64,000 nucleotides of DNA from Panopea generosa (GCA_029582155.1 CM055909.1:48982412-49046411), one strand, 5' to 3'; positions 11,826 to 24,040 are shown, counted from the first letter of the stretch. Notes: a model not told the origin generated them from the sequence alone. Numbers and translations: made by a program.

Positions 11826-12044
11826 ATACAAATCATATTTCATATCAAAGAGTCCCCTGGTACGAACATAAACACAGACATTTAATCATTGTATTTTATA
11901 TTGACAGTTGTCCTGATAGGGTTCTTTATATTAATGAAAAGCCGACAATTATCAGAAAATATTTTTAATGATAATAATATAATGCACACAAGATTTATTT
12001 GGAACATGAATGGTGTGAACCTTTGATTTAAATAATGCAAACAG

Positions 12045-12047
<3 letters not shown>
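11826..12047. other. AT-rich DNA without recognised feature
   Basis: Flank between the SINE-C tail and an AT microsatellite; nothing recognised. Confidence 0.4.

Positions 12048-12100
<53 letters not shown>
12048..12100. repeat. (AT)n microsatellite
   Basis: About 26 uninterrupted AT dinucleotides. Confidence 0.95.
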
Positions 12101-12103
<3 letters not shown>

Positions 12104-12710
12104 TATACAAGTTTTATATATAATAATGATTAAATGTATTAAAATTATCTCCAGCTGCCATTCCAACTGATCCTACAGGTGTTATATTAGATATAGATCT
12201 GTGTCAATTTCACATTTAATATGCATCACCATTCAATACATATCCCATTAAACAATTTTTGTGAATGAAATTTGGATAATTAAGCTATGTACCACAAATG
12301 TAATAAAGTTGTCAAAGTCCCACAATGTCTTTGATGTTTCTTACTACAAATCGCATACAAATACTATCTAATTCACACACACACACATATTACTATATGA
12401 TATGGGAGATCCAAAGTCCGACTCTTTTTCTGTAGGTAGTTAGTTCATTTGCATTTAAATCATATGTCTCCATATGACAATATTACATTCATTAAACAAC
12501 AAGGTGCCTGTGAGCTTGGGTTCTAAATAAAGAAACCTTATTTGTATGTGGCTTAACAACCTTTGCAACTTAATATTTATTATGGATTATATACGGCATC
12601 TGTCAGGCAGAGGACAGGACCTCAGGTGTACATTGTAACATATAAAGATTAATTTCTGTCAATCTGGATAAAAACTCTATTCTTCTACAGGTAACACTCA
12701 ACTATAAAGC

Positions 12711-13066
12711 GTGGCGGTATAGTCATGGATAGAATGTTGGCAACTGTCCGACACGCCAGAGGTTGCGGGTTCAATACCAAACAGGACCTGAAGTCGTATT
12801 TACCAACTATTCTAAAAATATTCTTAAGACTCAAGTTTGAAAAGTTGTATTTACCAACTATTCTAAAAATATTCTTAAGACTCAAGTTTGAAAAATCCAA
12901 ATTTCAACCTTAGATATCTAGTTTACCGAGACAGATAGAATAATTAAGAGAGTTTTTTGAATATATATATTAGGTATCCTTATATGCTTGCAAATTTTGG
13001 TCTCAAAAAAAGGTCTCAAAGTGTGTTTTCAAGCTAAGAAGATTGTTAAGAATGCTTGGTGAATAC
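12711..13066 (+). repeat. tRNA-headed repeat with fold-back body
   Basis: The head at 12711-12775 has GCGGTATAGTCATGGATAG and a B-box-like GGTTGCGGGTTCAATACC. A 51-bp unit beginning GTATTTACCAACTATTC is tandemly duplicated at 12796 and 12847. The segment 13026-13066 (ending GCTTGGTGAATAC) is roughly its inverted complement, so the body can fold back. Family otherwise unassigned. Confidence 0.55.
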
Positions 13067-13685
13067 CACCCCTGATGGTTATGTAACATTTTTGCTTTCT
13101 TCACAACCAAACCAAAGTAAATTATTTTAAACTAACTATAGAAGATGTTACTGATTCTTCATCAGCCAATGAAATCGCTCCAGGAACAGGAAAGTAGATC
13201 AACATCTGAACTGACTAAAAGTTACATGGAATTTTCTACTGGGATTGAGAACCCACATAACTTCTAACCTATACATGGATGAATTTTTCATCTTCATACA
13301 ACAAAGTAACGTATTTTTAGTAATTGATACTGATACCATCTCAGCAATGCAACACTAGGTTTTAAAGAGAATACATTAGGATTTTTAAAATTTTAAAATT
13401 GCCTTTAGACATTAATAGCATTTTTTCCAGCTATGCTGATGACCTTAGTCATTTTATTGATAAGGAAAGAAATAGATACAGATGTAAAAAGGGCACGAGA
13501 ACTCGAGAAAGGAAAACTTCCTTCTGTCAATATTGAAACAGCTTGTGCAGAATCTATGAAATAGACAGAATCTGTTTGCCCACGATTGATTTCTAACTCA
13601 AGTCAAGCCGGCCTGTCACGCAGAACCATGTTTTGTGATAAGAATTCAGACAAGGAGTGCTTTATTCAAACAAACCCAACATTAG

Positions 13686-14295
13686 GTCATTATAATGCTT
13701 CGTATTCTATCTTTGTTCCAGAACTGAGACAAAATTTCCATGGAAACTTCATTATAATGCTTCATATTCTATCTTTGTTCCATAATTGACTGAGACAATA
13801 TCTCAATGGATGCTTCATAACCTATCTTTGTTTCATAAGTGAATGAGATTGAGTGGAAACTTCATTATAATGCTTCATATTCTATTTTTGTTCCAGAACT
13901 GAGGCAATAGTTCAGTGGAAACTTAATTATAATGCTCCTTATTCTAACTATGTTCCAGAACTGAGACTATATCTCAGTGGAAACTTCATTATAACGCTTT
14001 GTATTCTATCTATGTTTCAGAACTGAGACAATATCTCAGTGGAAACTTCATTATAATGCTTTGTTTTCTATCTTTGTTCCTGAACTGATACAATATCTCA
14101 GTGGAAACTTCATTATAATGCTCCTTAGTCTATCTATGTTCCAGAACTGAGACAATATTTCAAAGGAAACTTCATTATAATGCTTTGTATTCTATCTTTG
14201 TTCCTGGCATGAGACAATTTCTCAATGGAAACTTCATTATAATGCTTTATATTCCATCTTGATTCCAGGACTAAGGCAATTTCTCAATGGAAACT
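13686..14295. repeat. 62-bp minisatellite, about 10 units
   Basis: Unit CATTATAATGCTTCATATTC continuing TATCTTTGTTCCAGAACTGA and GACAATATCTCAGTGGAAACTT, period 62, moderately diverged with occasional indels (13770-13860). No element of origin recognised. Confidence 0.85.
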
Positions 14296-14489
14296 TAAGT
14301 TAAACATTTATCTGTTGTTAGTTATGGTGATCTTGGCCATAGCAAGAGTTAACTCAAAGGAAACCCTAAGATTATTTTCATCTTGCTACATACTTTAGTT
14401 ATCCAATGGAAATGAAAATGACTGCAAGTGTAATGTGTGAAGATTGACATGACCGATGTAGGTGACACAAAAACTGCTATTAAAGTCTA

Positions 14490-14798
14490 CAGGGCTGTCC
14501 CTAATTTTGTGAGCAGAAGGTTGAATTAAAAGTAAATGGGGTTTGAAGGGGCAAACTGGAGATGATCTGTGGTGAATTTTCATTATTTTTAAGGAATAAT
14601 ATACTGCAATGACATCCAACAATGTAGTCCACTGCAAAGTAAAAATTTGCATTTTGTGAGAAATTAAACTTCACTATTAAAACAAAATACGATTTTAACG
14701 GTAGATCCATTAGCCCTTCATAGCCGGTGGTCAGTACAAGGAATGCCAGGTGAAATTCACTCCCCACCGCACTCCCCGGGCCCTTAGGGACAGCCCTG
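14490..14798. mobile_element. hAT-like MITE with 15-bp perfect TIR
   Basis: It starts CAGGGCTGTCCCTAA and ends TTAGGGACAGCCCTG, perfect inverted repeats 309 bp apart. The CAGGG...CCCTG ends are typical of hAT superfamily elements. Flanks AAAGTCTA and GTCTTATT are only an imperfect 8-bp duplication. Two overlapping minus-strand frames inside (85 and 88 codons) have no transposase motif, so it is non-autonomous. Confidence 0.75.
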
Positions 14799-14821
14799 GT
14801 CTTATTCCACGGATTGCTTCC

Positions 14822-16215
14822 CTTAAGACTTAAAATTAAAAATGAAATGAAAAGTATACAGTATTCTTGCCATATTTACTAAAAATATATTTTTTAATTA
14901 TTTTAAGTCAAACTTACAAGATAATAATTATGTATATTATTAATCAATTGCCAATGACCAATCAATAGATAATGTCTTAAGCCGAAAAACGTCCCACTTC
15001 AAAAATCATACAAATGCCTACCATGGACTTGCAGTCATGAGACCACTCAAAGTAAACCTCATCTATCACGATTTTCTTCTTATATTGATTACAAAATACC
15101 ACTTTCTGAAACAAACATTTCCGGTGGCTCAATTAAAATGACAAACCACTTTACAGAAATGCCATTGATTGGCTGCAAAAACCAAACCTTGGTCTGCATT
15201 TTCTCCCTTCTATCACCCAGTAGGACACACTCTGCCGCCGCTGTAGAGCAATCCCCCTGTTAACAGTCTTCTTTTCCTCCTACATATCCTCTTGGCCATT
15301 GAGCCGTCAAGCAATACCCACTCATCAAGATAAAGTCTGCCATAAGCTTCGGTGACATTGATTTTTTTAATTGAAAGGCCAACCACTGCTTACAGCAATC
15401 GAATAAAACTTGGTTCCGATAAGGATTTAATTATTATAAAAATCATCGATTTTGCGTGGTTATCATCACAGCTATTGTTGAATAATTGGTTGAATTTGTA
15501 CAGTGTCACCTATATTGAAATGTGGAAAAACTCTCTTGATTTGTTTTTCTAATTCCTTGGTAATTTTTTGTAACTTTAATTCCGTTGCTTCTTTTTTTTT
15601 AAATTTCTTCGTGCTTTTTTACCACACATTAGGATGTATAATTATCCCAGCAAGGTTGATTGATGAACGAAAACATCAGAGCCGTAAATTATCTGCAAGC
15701 TTTAGAGATACAAAAATACTTTTTTCTTATACTGAATCAGTCATGCTGGCTTTATGTTTTGTTAGAAAATTAGATTTCTCTGAAATTTGCAGAAATCATG
15801 GGGAAAAAAACAATCAGAAAGTATGAATACTTAAAAAGGGGGAGGGGGAGTCAGTTCAAATATTTGAGAATCAGAATCTGGTCAGCAAACAATTCTGATA
15901 ACTTTATTTAAAGATAGCAGCAACAACATCAAACTGTAACTTGCAATCAAATTGACAAGAGAGAGAAATAAAGCAGTCTTTGTGCTGAGAACAACAGTTA
16001 CTGTATTGTATTGTGGGGTGCTAAGCAACAGTTTCAACAAGTCTTCAAACATATCACATTTACGTTGGCTTATGACAATAGGTTAAGGAGTCATACACTA
16101 GTATTACACTGCAAACATATGGCATGATATTCAATCCAGTCTGTCGCATTATGTTGAAACCATGTAAGACAGTCTGAGAACTATCCTCTGAATGCCAAGG
16201 AATTATCTAAATAAT
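14822..16215. other. AT-rich DNA, no gene supported
   Basis: An open frame of 107 codons at 15503-15826 on the plus strand overlaps a second frame, has no recognisable domain and is probably chance. Short G run at 15840. Confidence 0.4.
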
Positions 16216-17260
16216 AAATCTTTGGTAGGACCTCCAAGGTATCCCACACAACCTCCTGTGGGGCAGCCACTTAACTACATGACTGCCACTTCAAGATATC
16301 AAACTGACAATCTCCCTAAAGACAACCACTTTATAGCTAGACTGTCTCTCCCAGGGATCAAATAAATAATCTCCCACAAACAAACCACAAAACAGCTATA
16401 ATAGCCCTCCAGGAATCAATCTCACAACCTCAAGTAAGGCAGCCACTTTACTACCAATTCCATGAATCAAGCTCACAACCTCAAGTAAGGCAGCCACTTT
16501 ACTACCAATTCCAGGAATCAAGCTCACAACCTCAAGTAAGGCAGCCACTTTACTACCAATTCCAGGAATCAAACTCACAACCTCAAGTAATGCAGCCACT
16601 TTACTACCAATTCCAGGAATCAAGCTCACAACCTCAAGTAAGGCAGCCACTTTACTACCAATTCCAGGAATCAAGCTCACAACCTCAAGTAAGGCAGCCA
16701 CTTTACTACCAATTCCAGGAATCAAGCTCACAACCTCAAGTAAGGCAGCCACTTTACTACCAATTCCAGGAATCAAGCTCACAACCTCAAGTAAGGCAGC
16801 CACTTTACTTCCAATTCCAGGAATCAAGCTCACAACCTCAAGTAAGGCAGCCACTTTACTACCAATTCCAGGAATCAAACTCACAACCTCAAGTAAGGCA
16901 GCCACTTTACTACTAATTCCAGGAATCAAACTCACAACCTCAAGTAAGGCAGCCACTTTACTACCAATTCCAGGAATCAAGCTCACAACCTCAAGTAAGG
17001 CAGCCACTTTACTACCAATTCCATGAATCAAGCTCACAACCTCAAGTAAGGCAGCCAACTAACTGCTCAACTGCCCCTCCCAGGGATCAAATGAACAATC
17101 TCCCACAAAGAAACTACAAAATAACTAGACTGCTCTTACCAGGTAATTAACTCAGAACCTCCAGCAAAACAGCCACTTTACTGCTAGACTGCTATTACTT
17201 GAGATCAAACTTGCAACCTCCCTCTAGGCATCCACACAAATGTCAGACTGCCCATGCCCG
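16216..17260 (-). repeat. Tandem array of tRNA-like SINE-head modules
   Basis: On the minus strand the homogeneous core (16411-17059, period 51, about 12-13 units) reads GGCTGCCTTACTTGAGGTTG then TGAGCTTGATTCCTGGAATT. GAGGTTGTGAGCTTGATTCC has the form of a tRNA B-box segment as in the SINE-D head. Flanking blocks (16216-16410 and 17060-17260) are older, longer modules of the same kind (GGGATCAAA ... CTGCC). A 220-codon minus-strand frame exists only because 51 is divisible by three. Confidence 0.75.
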
Positions 17261-18204
17261 TTCGATGACAAATAAGAAAATTTAAGGACCATCGTCACTC
17301 TACCAAAAGCCAATGGACCTGAACGTGCTGCCTGTAGGTGCAACTAAGTCTGAACAAAAGCTGCCAATAAAGTTAACATATTCAAAGTGTGTAGTATGTA
17401 TATATGGAAAAGGACAATTCCATATTATGCCCCCTCCAATAAATACAGTGGTGGCAAAATCTGGCAAAAGCTTACTAAACCACGGACAAGTGAAATTTGA
17501 ATTTTTACTTGTCCATGTAAAAAAACTACTTCTTCATACCAGACAAAGAACTATTTACTGATAGCTTACATAAAACAGTTAATGAAAATTCCTTTTCAAT
17601 GTCTTAAATTGAAATATTTTCAAATTACTTATTTAATATTAAACATAAACATTGAACATTAAACAATGTTTTTATAAAATGAGCCATTCTCGTATTACTT
17701 TTTACTTTCTTTTTTCCGATTGAAACTGGAATATTCACTTGTAAACTGACAAGTAAAATTTTTCACCTGTCCATATTTGAAAATGTACAACATGGACAAG
17801 TAGCCATTCCTGAAATGATAGGGACATAATACAAAATGTATTATAACACAAAAGCTATAAAATGAATGCATTATTAAAGATAGACATACTAAATAGCATC
17901 CCTGGTTTACGATTTTTTATGACTTTACCATTAAAATGATTGCTTGCGTGAATCAACTAAAAGTATGTTGTAATCAGAATTTGATAATAGCGTGTCAGTA
18001 CATACTTAAAAATATCCCGATATCCTGATGTAGACTTTGTGTAGAAATCGCATATCTACAACTTCAATTATGACAAATTTGGTTAACCAATATGGCTAAC
18101 ATTGGGTTAAACTACATAAAAAAGTTATAACGCAGTAGCCAACAGTTTTTATGACGAGTCTGGTGTCTAGATGTATCTAAGCATTGCTGAAAACGATTTG
18201 TTTA
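17261..18204. other. AT-rich DNA without gene
   Basis: A short plus-strand frame at 17313-17561 (82 codons) has no recognised domain. The phrases ACTTGTCCATG and GACAAGTAG recur in both orientations (17485-17520, 17760-17800), suggesting a small decayed inverted repeat. Confidence 0.35.
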
Positions 18205-18797
18205 CTCAAGACAGTATTCTGAGCCCTGTGATGTATCATGCCGCAGAGACATGGTGTGATACCCGGCCCAGTCACATTATACTGACACTGGGCAGGGCTC
18301 TCGTTTGCCCATTTTTGGGGCCGTTATTCTGCCCCATTTCCAATGGCAAATAGTATCTTTTTTTCCCAATCAAAATTAAGAAACAAAATTCCCAATTTCA
18401 AAATGCAAAGAAATATTTGGGGTTAAAGTTTGGAGATTTTTTAATATTATGATTTTTATGATTGTAGTCTTCTACAAGAACATCACATTTTTTATACATT
18501 TAATATACATTACACATATATTGTTGCATATATTGAAGGAACCTGTGCCATACAATTTTCCCCAATTTCTCTTAAAAAAAAACAGAAGCTAATTTTCCCA
18601 ATGTAAGGTGCCCCAACACTTTTTCAAATAATGCAAGCAAGAGCCCTGCTTGGCTGACAAGACCTAGAACTATCCACTAAACTAAGCGTCATGTGAGGAA
18701 GCTTCCTGCCCTATTTTTCAAGTCTTCAGTATAATCTGACTGGGAACCATACCCAAAAACTTAGACATGAGAGGTGGATGCCAGACCGCTGCTTGGG
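18205..18797 (-). repeat. SINE-C copy split by a MITE
   Basis: Left part (18205-18292): ACAGTATTCTGAG, ATCATGCCGCAGAGACATGG, CCCAGTCACATTATACTGAC. Right part (18649-18797): GACAAGACCTAGAACTATCC, TTTTTCAAGTCTTCAGTATA. Together they follow the order of the minus-oriented full-length copy at 45.4-45.8 kb. The 356-bp interruption is the element at 18293-18648. Confidence 0.7.
18293..18648. mobile_element. hAT-like MITE inserted in SINE-C
   Basis: Ends CAGGGCTCTCGTTTGC and GCAAGCAAGAGCCCTG are imperfect inverted repeats. The insertion is dated relative to the SINE because the host copy resumes immediately on both sides. CAGGG ends suggest the hAT superfamily. The target duplication is not clean. 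No coding potential. Confidence 0.6.
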
Positions 18798-19263
18798 TGT
18801 GTAAATATGGAGCACACCTAAATGTGTATTGTTTAAAGAATTCCCTTATAATCTATTTTAATTTCATTTATTGAGTTTTGCAATGACTGAATAATTTGTT
18901 TTAATCTATAAATTTAAATTGTACAATATGTTCTTTTAGGAAAACATAATACTCATGTAACATTTAAAATATTCCAATCTGAAACCTGTATCTGGCTCAT
19001 AGTACAATATTACTAAATAGATCTTTTCCTCTTCATCATTTTGTACTATTGTTAAACAACTCTAGTCACTTATGGTGAGTAATAATGCAGCAATACTGAA
19101 ACAAAAATGGCAATCATACCGAAGTAGTTCCAGATTATCACCCCATGGGGATCTACAGTAAGCCAGTTTCTTATAAATAGTGTAGGAAATACACTTATAT
19201 ATAACGATGAAATGGTTGTTTAATGAATTTTAAGATATTATGCAAAATCCATACAAATGCAAG
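18798..19263. other. AT-rich DNA without recognised feature
   Basis: No repeat or exon candidate recognised. Confidence 0.4.
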
Positions 19264-19265
19264 TA

Positions 19266-20136
19266 CACTGCGGGCCCGTTATAACGCAGTCCGATATAAC
19301 GCGAATTCCGTTACAACGCGGTTTTTGCTTGGCTCCCAGTTTTTCGGCGGGGGGGGGAAAGGTCGTGATACAAAACTTGAAAATATGCGCGAATGACCAA
19401 ATGACAACCAAACAATAGATCTTCGCCATGTTTTGATTTGATAATCGCTCATCTTCTACTCTCAAATTAGCCTTGATTATAACAAACTGTTATAACCATT
19501 ATGGTTTAAAGTGGTTTAAAGTATTGTTTAAAGGATTGATTCATGCCAGCATTGACAATTAACAGTTTGTAATAATCCCGAGTGCTTCAATAAATGCTGA
19601 CACGCGCCAAACACGGAAGCCTTATGCAAACTTTGTTATAATCGAGTGATCACGTGATCAAGCAACGAAGCGGTTGACAGGTATTAATAAATCGCGGGTA
19701 TCTTATCGGATCGTAAACACAAACTTATTTTTATTATTTAATTGTTGTTAATACTTCAGATTTATATTTTTAATATTTTTATACTAACAGCATTGAGTTT
19801 AAATTGAACCGTGATTTTTTATATAGACACCGTTTTTTCTCCTTCCGGGTTAAACGGAAATGGCTGCCAATTTTAGTATAATCAAAACACGAAAACGTTT
19901 TTCTTTCTTTTCTTTTTTTGTATTAATTTCATACATATCTAAGTGTATCTGTTGTAACTAAATACGCGTTGTATCATATTACAATGCAAACAATACCATT
20001 CACAGTAGGACAGCACGATAGGTGTGAAAAACCGACATCGATTTTTTTCGAGGTAATTATCGCTATAACGCGGTCCGCTTATAACGCGGTTTCGTTTTGT
20101 GGACCCCAAGATCCGCGTTATAACGGGACCCGAGTG
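19266..20136. mobile_element. Tigger/pogo-like non-autonomous DNA element
   Basis: Left end CACTGCGGGCCCGTTATAAC and right end GTTATAACGGGACCCGAGTG are inverted repeats, flanked on both sides by TA (19264-19265 and 20137-20138). The TATAACGCGG motif repeats inside each end (19290-19325, 20060-20095). Subterminal TATAACGCGG reiteration with TA duplications is typical of pogo/Tigger members of Tc1-mariner. The 871-bp body has no transposase frame; an internal poly(G) run lies at 19349. Confidence 0.75.
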
Positions 20137-20194
20137 TACTTTAAAGAAATTGTAATTAAGCAACACCTTGCCCATTGTTTGAGCCAGCTATTTA

Positions 20195-20462
20195 CATGTT
20201 TGATTGAATATTTAGCACAATTTTTATGCCATCAAGGGCTGACAGAAGATCAATTAACCTAACCACTGTTTTACTTGGGATCCTACTAGATTAACCAGTA
20301 CTCGAGCATACCCGATCTCTGCAAGTAACTGATAACTTTCCCACTTGAATCAGCAGTGAGAGACAATGAGCCGCCATGAAGTGTATCAAACCTCATGGAG
20401 ACTGATGCCGGGCGGGGATTCAAACTAATGACAACTGACTTGATAGTCAGACGCGTTACCGA
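20195..20462 (-). repeat. SINE-A copy
   Basis: Minus-oriented. TTGATTGAATATTTAGCACA tail, GGGCTGACAGAAGATCAATT, GCAAGTAACTGATAACTTTC, and the head complement GATAGTCAGACGCGTTACCG. It runs directly into a SINE-C fragment at 20484. A 97-codon plus frame across its tail is a by-product. Confidence 0.75.
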
Positions 20463-20483
20463 CAGTTAATATCGGCCAAGCAC

Positions 20484-20634
20484 ACACATTATACTGACAC
20501 CAGGCCAACAAGACCTAGAAGTATCCTCTAAATGCTGCAAGGAAGCTTCTAGTACCATTTTTTAAGTCTTTGATATGACTCTGCTGGAGAATGAACTCAA
20601 TGCCGCTGCCGTCTGGGATGCAACCTGTAGAATT
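20484..20634 (-). repeat. SINE-C fragment, 5-prime half
   Basis: ACATTATACTGACACCAGGCC, ACAAGACCTAGAAGTATCC, TTTTTTAAGTCTTTGATATG, then a decayed B-box complement. It lacks the 3-prime half. It provides an uninterrupted comparison for the MITE insertion site at 18293. Confidence 0.65.
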
Positions 20635-20841
20635 GTCACATATTCTTACATTTATGACAATGACTGAGAAGTGAACAGAAATCACGCTTTTCCATTACCC
20701 TCAAATTTTGTGTTTACACACAACTCACACTTTAAAGTTTGAGAGAAAAAATATTGCAGATGTGATGTTATTAAAATAAGTTATCTAGAACCTGTAGATA
20801 TATAAAAAATTCCTGTCTCCACAATATACAAAATAAAAATA

Positions 20842-21018
20842 CAGTCTAACCTGTCTTAAGTAGCCAGCCAAGCGAAGGAGCAAAAGTGACCTTTTAAGAC
20901 AGGTTGTTGCTTAATACAAGTTAACTTGCTCTGAAAGCATAGAAATGGGAAAGAGAAAAATTGGCATCTTAAGACAAGTACTGCTTAATAGAGGTGACCA
21001 CTTACACAGGTTTGACTG
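20842..21018 (+). mobile_element. MITE-1 copy
   Basis: Starts CAGTCTAACCTGTCTTAAG, ends CACAGGTTTGACTG, flanked by TA on both sides (20840-20841, 21019-21020). Internal GACAGGTTGTTGCTTAATAC is shared with the 32.1 and 43.8 kb copies. Confidence 0.8.
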
Positions 21019-21020
21019 TA

Positions 21021-22435
21021 CCTACATCCGATAAATACCAGAAATTCCAAACTCTATGATACAATATGACTAACTTAGTGGACTGCACCATGCAGTACAT
21101 AGGTCAAAGGTCCCCTGGACCAATATATATCAGATAAAGAACTATAAAGTGAATGACAAATACTGAGGTCTTCTACCAACATATATAGCCACAAAGTAAC
21201 ACGAGCGTAAAGACGTGAAACAACATTTCAGGAAACCATATAGAGATGTTTTTAAAACACCGACCTGTACTTCAATCCATCTCCTATACCAGGATTTTAT
21301 TACGCAGAATCTCTTCCTTCTAAATTACACTTGCCTCCCATATGAATAACAAAGTGTCTGAGACCTTTCTAAATGACATTTATTCTGGCGTACATACTGT
21401 ATACAACCCATTAAGAGCACATGCCCATATAAAGTAAGTTCACTTCTCTTTTCTTTTGTTGAACTGAATCAAACAGAACACATTCGCTGGGTTTCTGCTC
21501 CATATTTATAACAGTGTTTTCAATTAAATCAGCTTTAGAAACAGATTGGCAAACAAACATATAAATAAATTCCTTTTAAGGTAATTGATTCCAACTTGTA
21601 TTGTTAAAACTCGAGTTTCAAATTTTCCCAGATTCATTTAGAGAACAGACCAACATAAATTATGGAAGAATTCAATTCACAATAACTTGGAACAGTAACA
21701 TTGTCTACAGATACACATACAGCTTCTGAAAAGACAAAAATTGCTAGCTCAGATAACAAAAAGGTGAACTTATTAGAGTGACTACTAGCCACATATTGAT
21801 CAAAACCCTATCAAAATCTTTTGGAATTATCTTTGCATCCTTCAGGGAACAATGGCTTTTATTTATATATAGAGGGAATTACTTGACTCTGAAAAGCAGA
21901 CCATTATAAAAATACAAGCAGCATAGTTTGCAACTGACAGTATAATGTACACCAGGTTTCCAAATTCCATTTAACTGAAAATGACTTGAAATTACACTAT
22001 CTTGATTTGTTGGACATCAAACCTTCTTCAACACAACTGACTGAATTTAAGAATTTAAAATGATTTAAAAAATGTCTTAAAATTAAAAGAAAAAGTTGTG
22101 CTAAACACCAAACAGCACTAATTGGAAAATATTCGCATCTGCAACACAGAAACAAACCCTAATTAATCAAACCAAACCAATGCTAACACAATGAAACATG
22201 ACCTAAATACAACCCACACAGTAACTCCACTCTTCATTTCAATCAATCTTTAATTGCTTCCTTACCCTCAATTAATCTTGCATTCTGCAGGATTCCAACA
22301 AAAAATGCAGAAAATTCAAACCATTTTATGCAGATGTTTTGCAATATGCAGAAAATTTCAAATTTTAAATCAAATTTTAAACAGGTCTAGTATGTTGTAT
22401 GAAATTTTAGGCTTTTCTCACATGAGAGCGCAAAT
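21021..22435. other. Unique AT-rich DNA
   Basis: No gene recognised. A short phrase near 22090 (GTGCTAAACACCAAACAGCA) resembles the 3-prime end of SINE-C but has no body attached. The plus frame at 22254-22583 (109 codons) runs into a SINE-E fragment. Confidence 0.4.
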
Positions 22436-22555
22436 ATGGGAAGGATGGTGGTTCTACTCAGATTCATTCTGTTGTCTGTCTCCGTCAAGAAAAACTGGAT
22501 ATACAATGTACAACCTGTTAAAAATGACGCTTAAACCCATTAAAAAAAAAAGATT
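22436..22555 (+). repeat. SINE-E 3-prime fragment
   Basis: GGATGGTGGTTCTACTCAGA, TTCATTCTGTTGTCTGTCTC, and GACGCTTAAACCCATTAAAA match the 3-prime half of the SINE-E copies at 25.2, 43.6 and 47.4 kb. The tRNA-like head is absent. Confidence 0.65.
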
Positions 22556-22659
22556 ATTTTATCATTACACCTGTTTAAAATAATGAAATGAGTTTTTAGG
22601 ATATAAATGGCAAAAAATCAATATCCTAAAGTGATGGTATAATAATAAGTGTTAAAGAT

Positions 22660-22765
22660 CGCCAGTATCTGATACCAAGCTAGGCTCGCACCCACCACCA
22701 CAGTGGCCAAAGGTCAGTGGTTGTTAGACAACATCTCTTGGACCACTTCACTATAGCTACTGGTA
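22660..22765 (-). repeat. tRNA-like SINE head, decayed
   Basis: The minus strand reads AGTGGTCCAAGAGATG and later GGTGGGTGCGAGCC, resembling the A- and B-box order of the SINE-E Leu/Ser-like head. No 3-prime half recognised. Confidence 0.3.
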
Positions 22766-23904
22766 TATAATTGACTCTACTGACTCTATAAAACACCTAA
22801 AACCGTATTTAAACATATATTTATGCTTTTTAATATCCGAGCTTCAGAGTATTTTAGTTTCTATTATGCTATTTGAAGATACATGTGAATTTCTATGTAC
22901 AATCTATGTAAAACTGTGATCCCAAGGCCGAAAATGTGACTTACAACAACTTAAGTGCTGGATAAGACTCCAATTTGAAATCTCAAAGCCTTTTCAAGTT
23001 GAACAACAGAAAAACGTTTATAAAAAATCTGAAAAATGCCAAAACTGCCAACATTTTCATTGCAAACACAATATATGCTCAAAACTGATATAAGTTGAAA
23101 TTTGACAGATAAATACAGGTTTGCATCTTCGAATCTTTCCCTTGACAAGGTAACTAGCCTCTGATAAGTAAGTGTACATGCGTGTTGTTGTTTTTAAACT
23201 TAGCTGACAAGATTCTTGCAAGACAGTTGCGCCTGGCAAAAGTTGTTGCAGAGAGAACATTAACTAGCAAAGGTTACAAGGAGGGCCTTGCTGAAGAATG
23301 TTAAGGTGAAAATTACGGAACCACACTTAACAAAACTGAATGATGGTCTCGATGATTTGAAAGCTTTGCATGGTTTGAAAGTTACAAATCAAATATGAAA
23401 TTGTGAACATTTTACATAATTATGTTATAAACATATATTTTATAATGTTTTTTTATAAAGGGGTTAACTCTGTCAATATTGGATGAAGAGTTAAGGAACC
23501 TTTGTCACCACACACACATATAAAGGAAGAAGTTTGAAGTTCTATAAGTTTTACATGGCATGTAACTGGTAACAAAGTTTGACACAACAGTGTGAATAGT
23601 CTCATCCATCAATGTAATCAAGGGAAATAACTCTGTCAATATTGAAACCCAGGCACTGCACATAATTGAAAGAGGGCGGTGAAGCTGATAGTTTTGTATG
23701 GCTATTAAGAGTTTACAAAGTTACCACTTCACCAAGTACATCAGCACTCCTTCCACTAAGTATAGCTGCGCGATGATTTGAAGTTATGGTTAATGAACAC
23801 TATTTCCAAGATTACTATCTTGGAACCCCCCATCCAAACCCCCTCTAAAACTGGTGGGTCACACTTGACCGAAATTCCTGGTTTTTACTTTTTTCATTTT
23901 ACAT
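22766..23904. other. Unique AT-rich DNA
   Basis: The phrase TAACTCTGTCAATATTG occurs at 23465 and 23627 with similar downstream sequence, a weak diverged duplication. Overlapping minus-strand frames at 22951-23260 carry no recognised domain. Confidence 0.35.
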
Positions 23905-24040
23905 CGTTCTTACAACGTAGACAAATCACACTCAAGGTTTTCTTGGGTAGAACCAGTACTAAGCATGTGCAGATAAAGTGTCTTGCTGAAGGACACCAAA
24001 CAAAATAGTGGCAGAGGATCGAAAAAAAATCCTAGATTCA
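23905..24040 (-). repeat. SINE-B copy, head decayed
   Basis: ACAAATCACACTCAAGG, GGGTAGAACCAGTACTAAGC, AAAGTGTCTTGCTGAAGGAC and a degraded head. Minus-oriented. Confidence 0.65.

Noticed and set aside
15503..15826. 107-codon plus-strand ORF
   Set aside because: Low-complexity, overlaps another frame, no domain or splice context.
16396..17058. 220-codon minus-strand ORF with a 17-residue repeat
   Set aside because: The repeat unit is a SINE-head segment (51 bp), not a protein repeat. No start context, flanking exons or domain.
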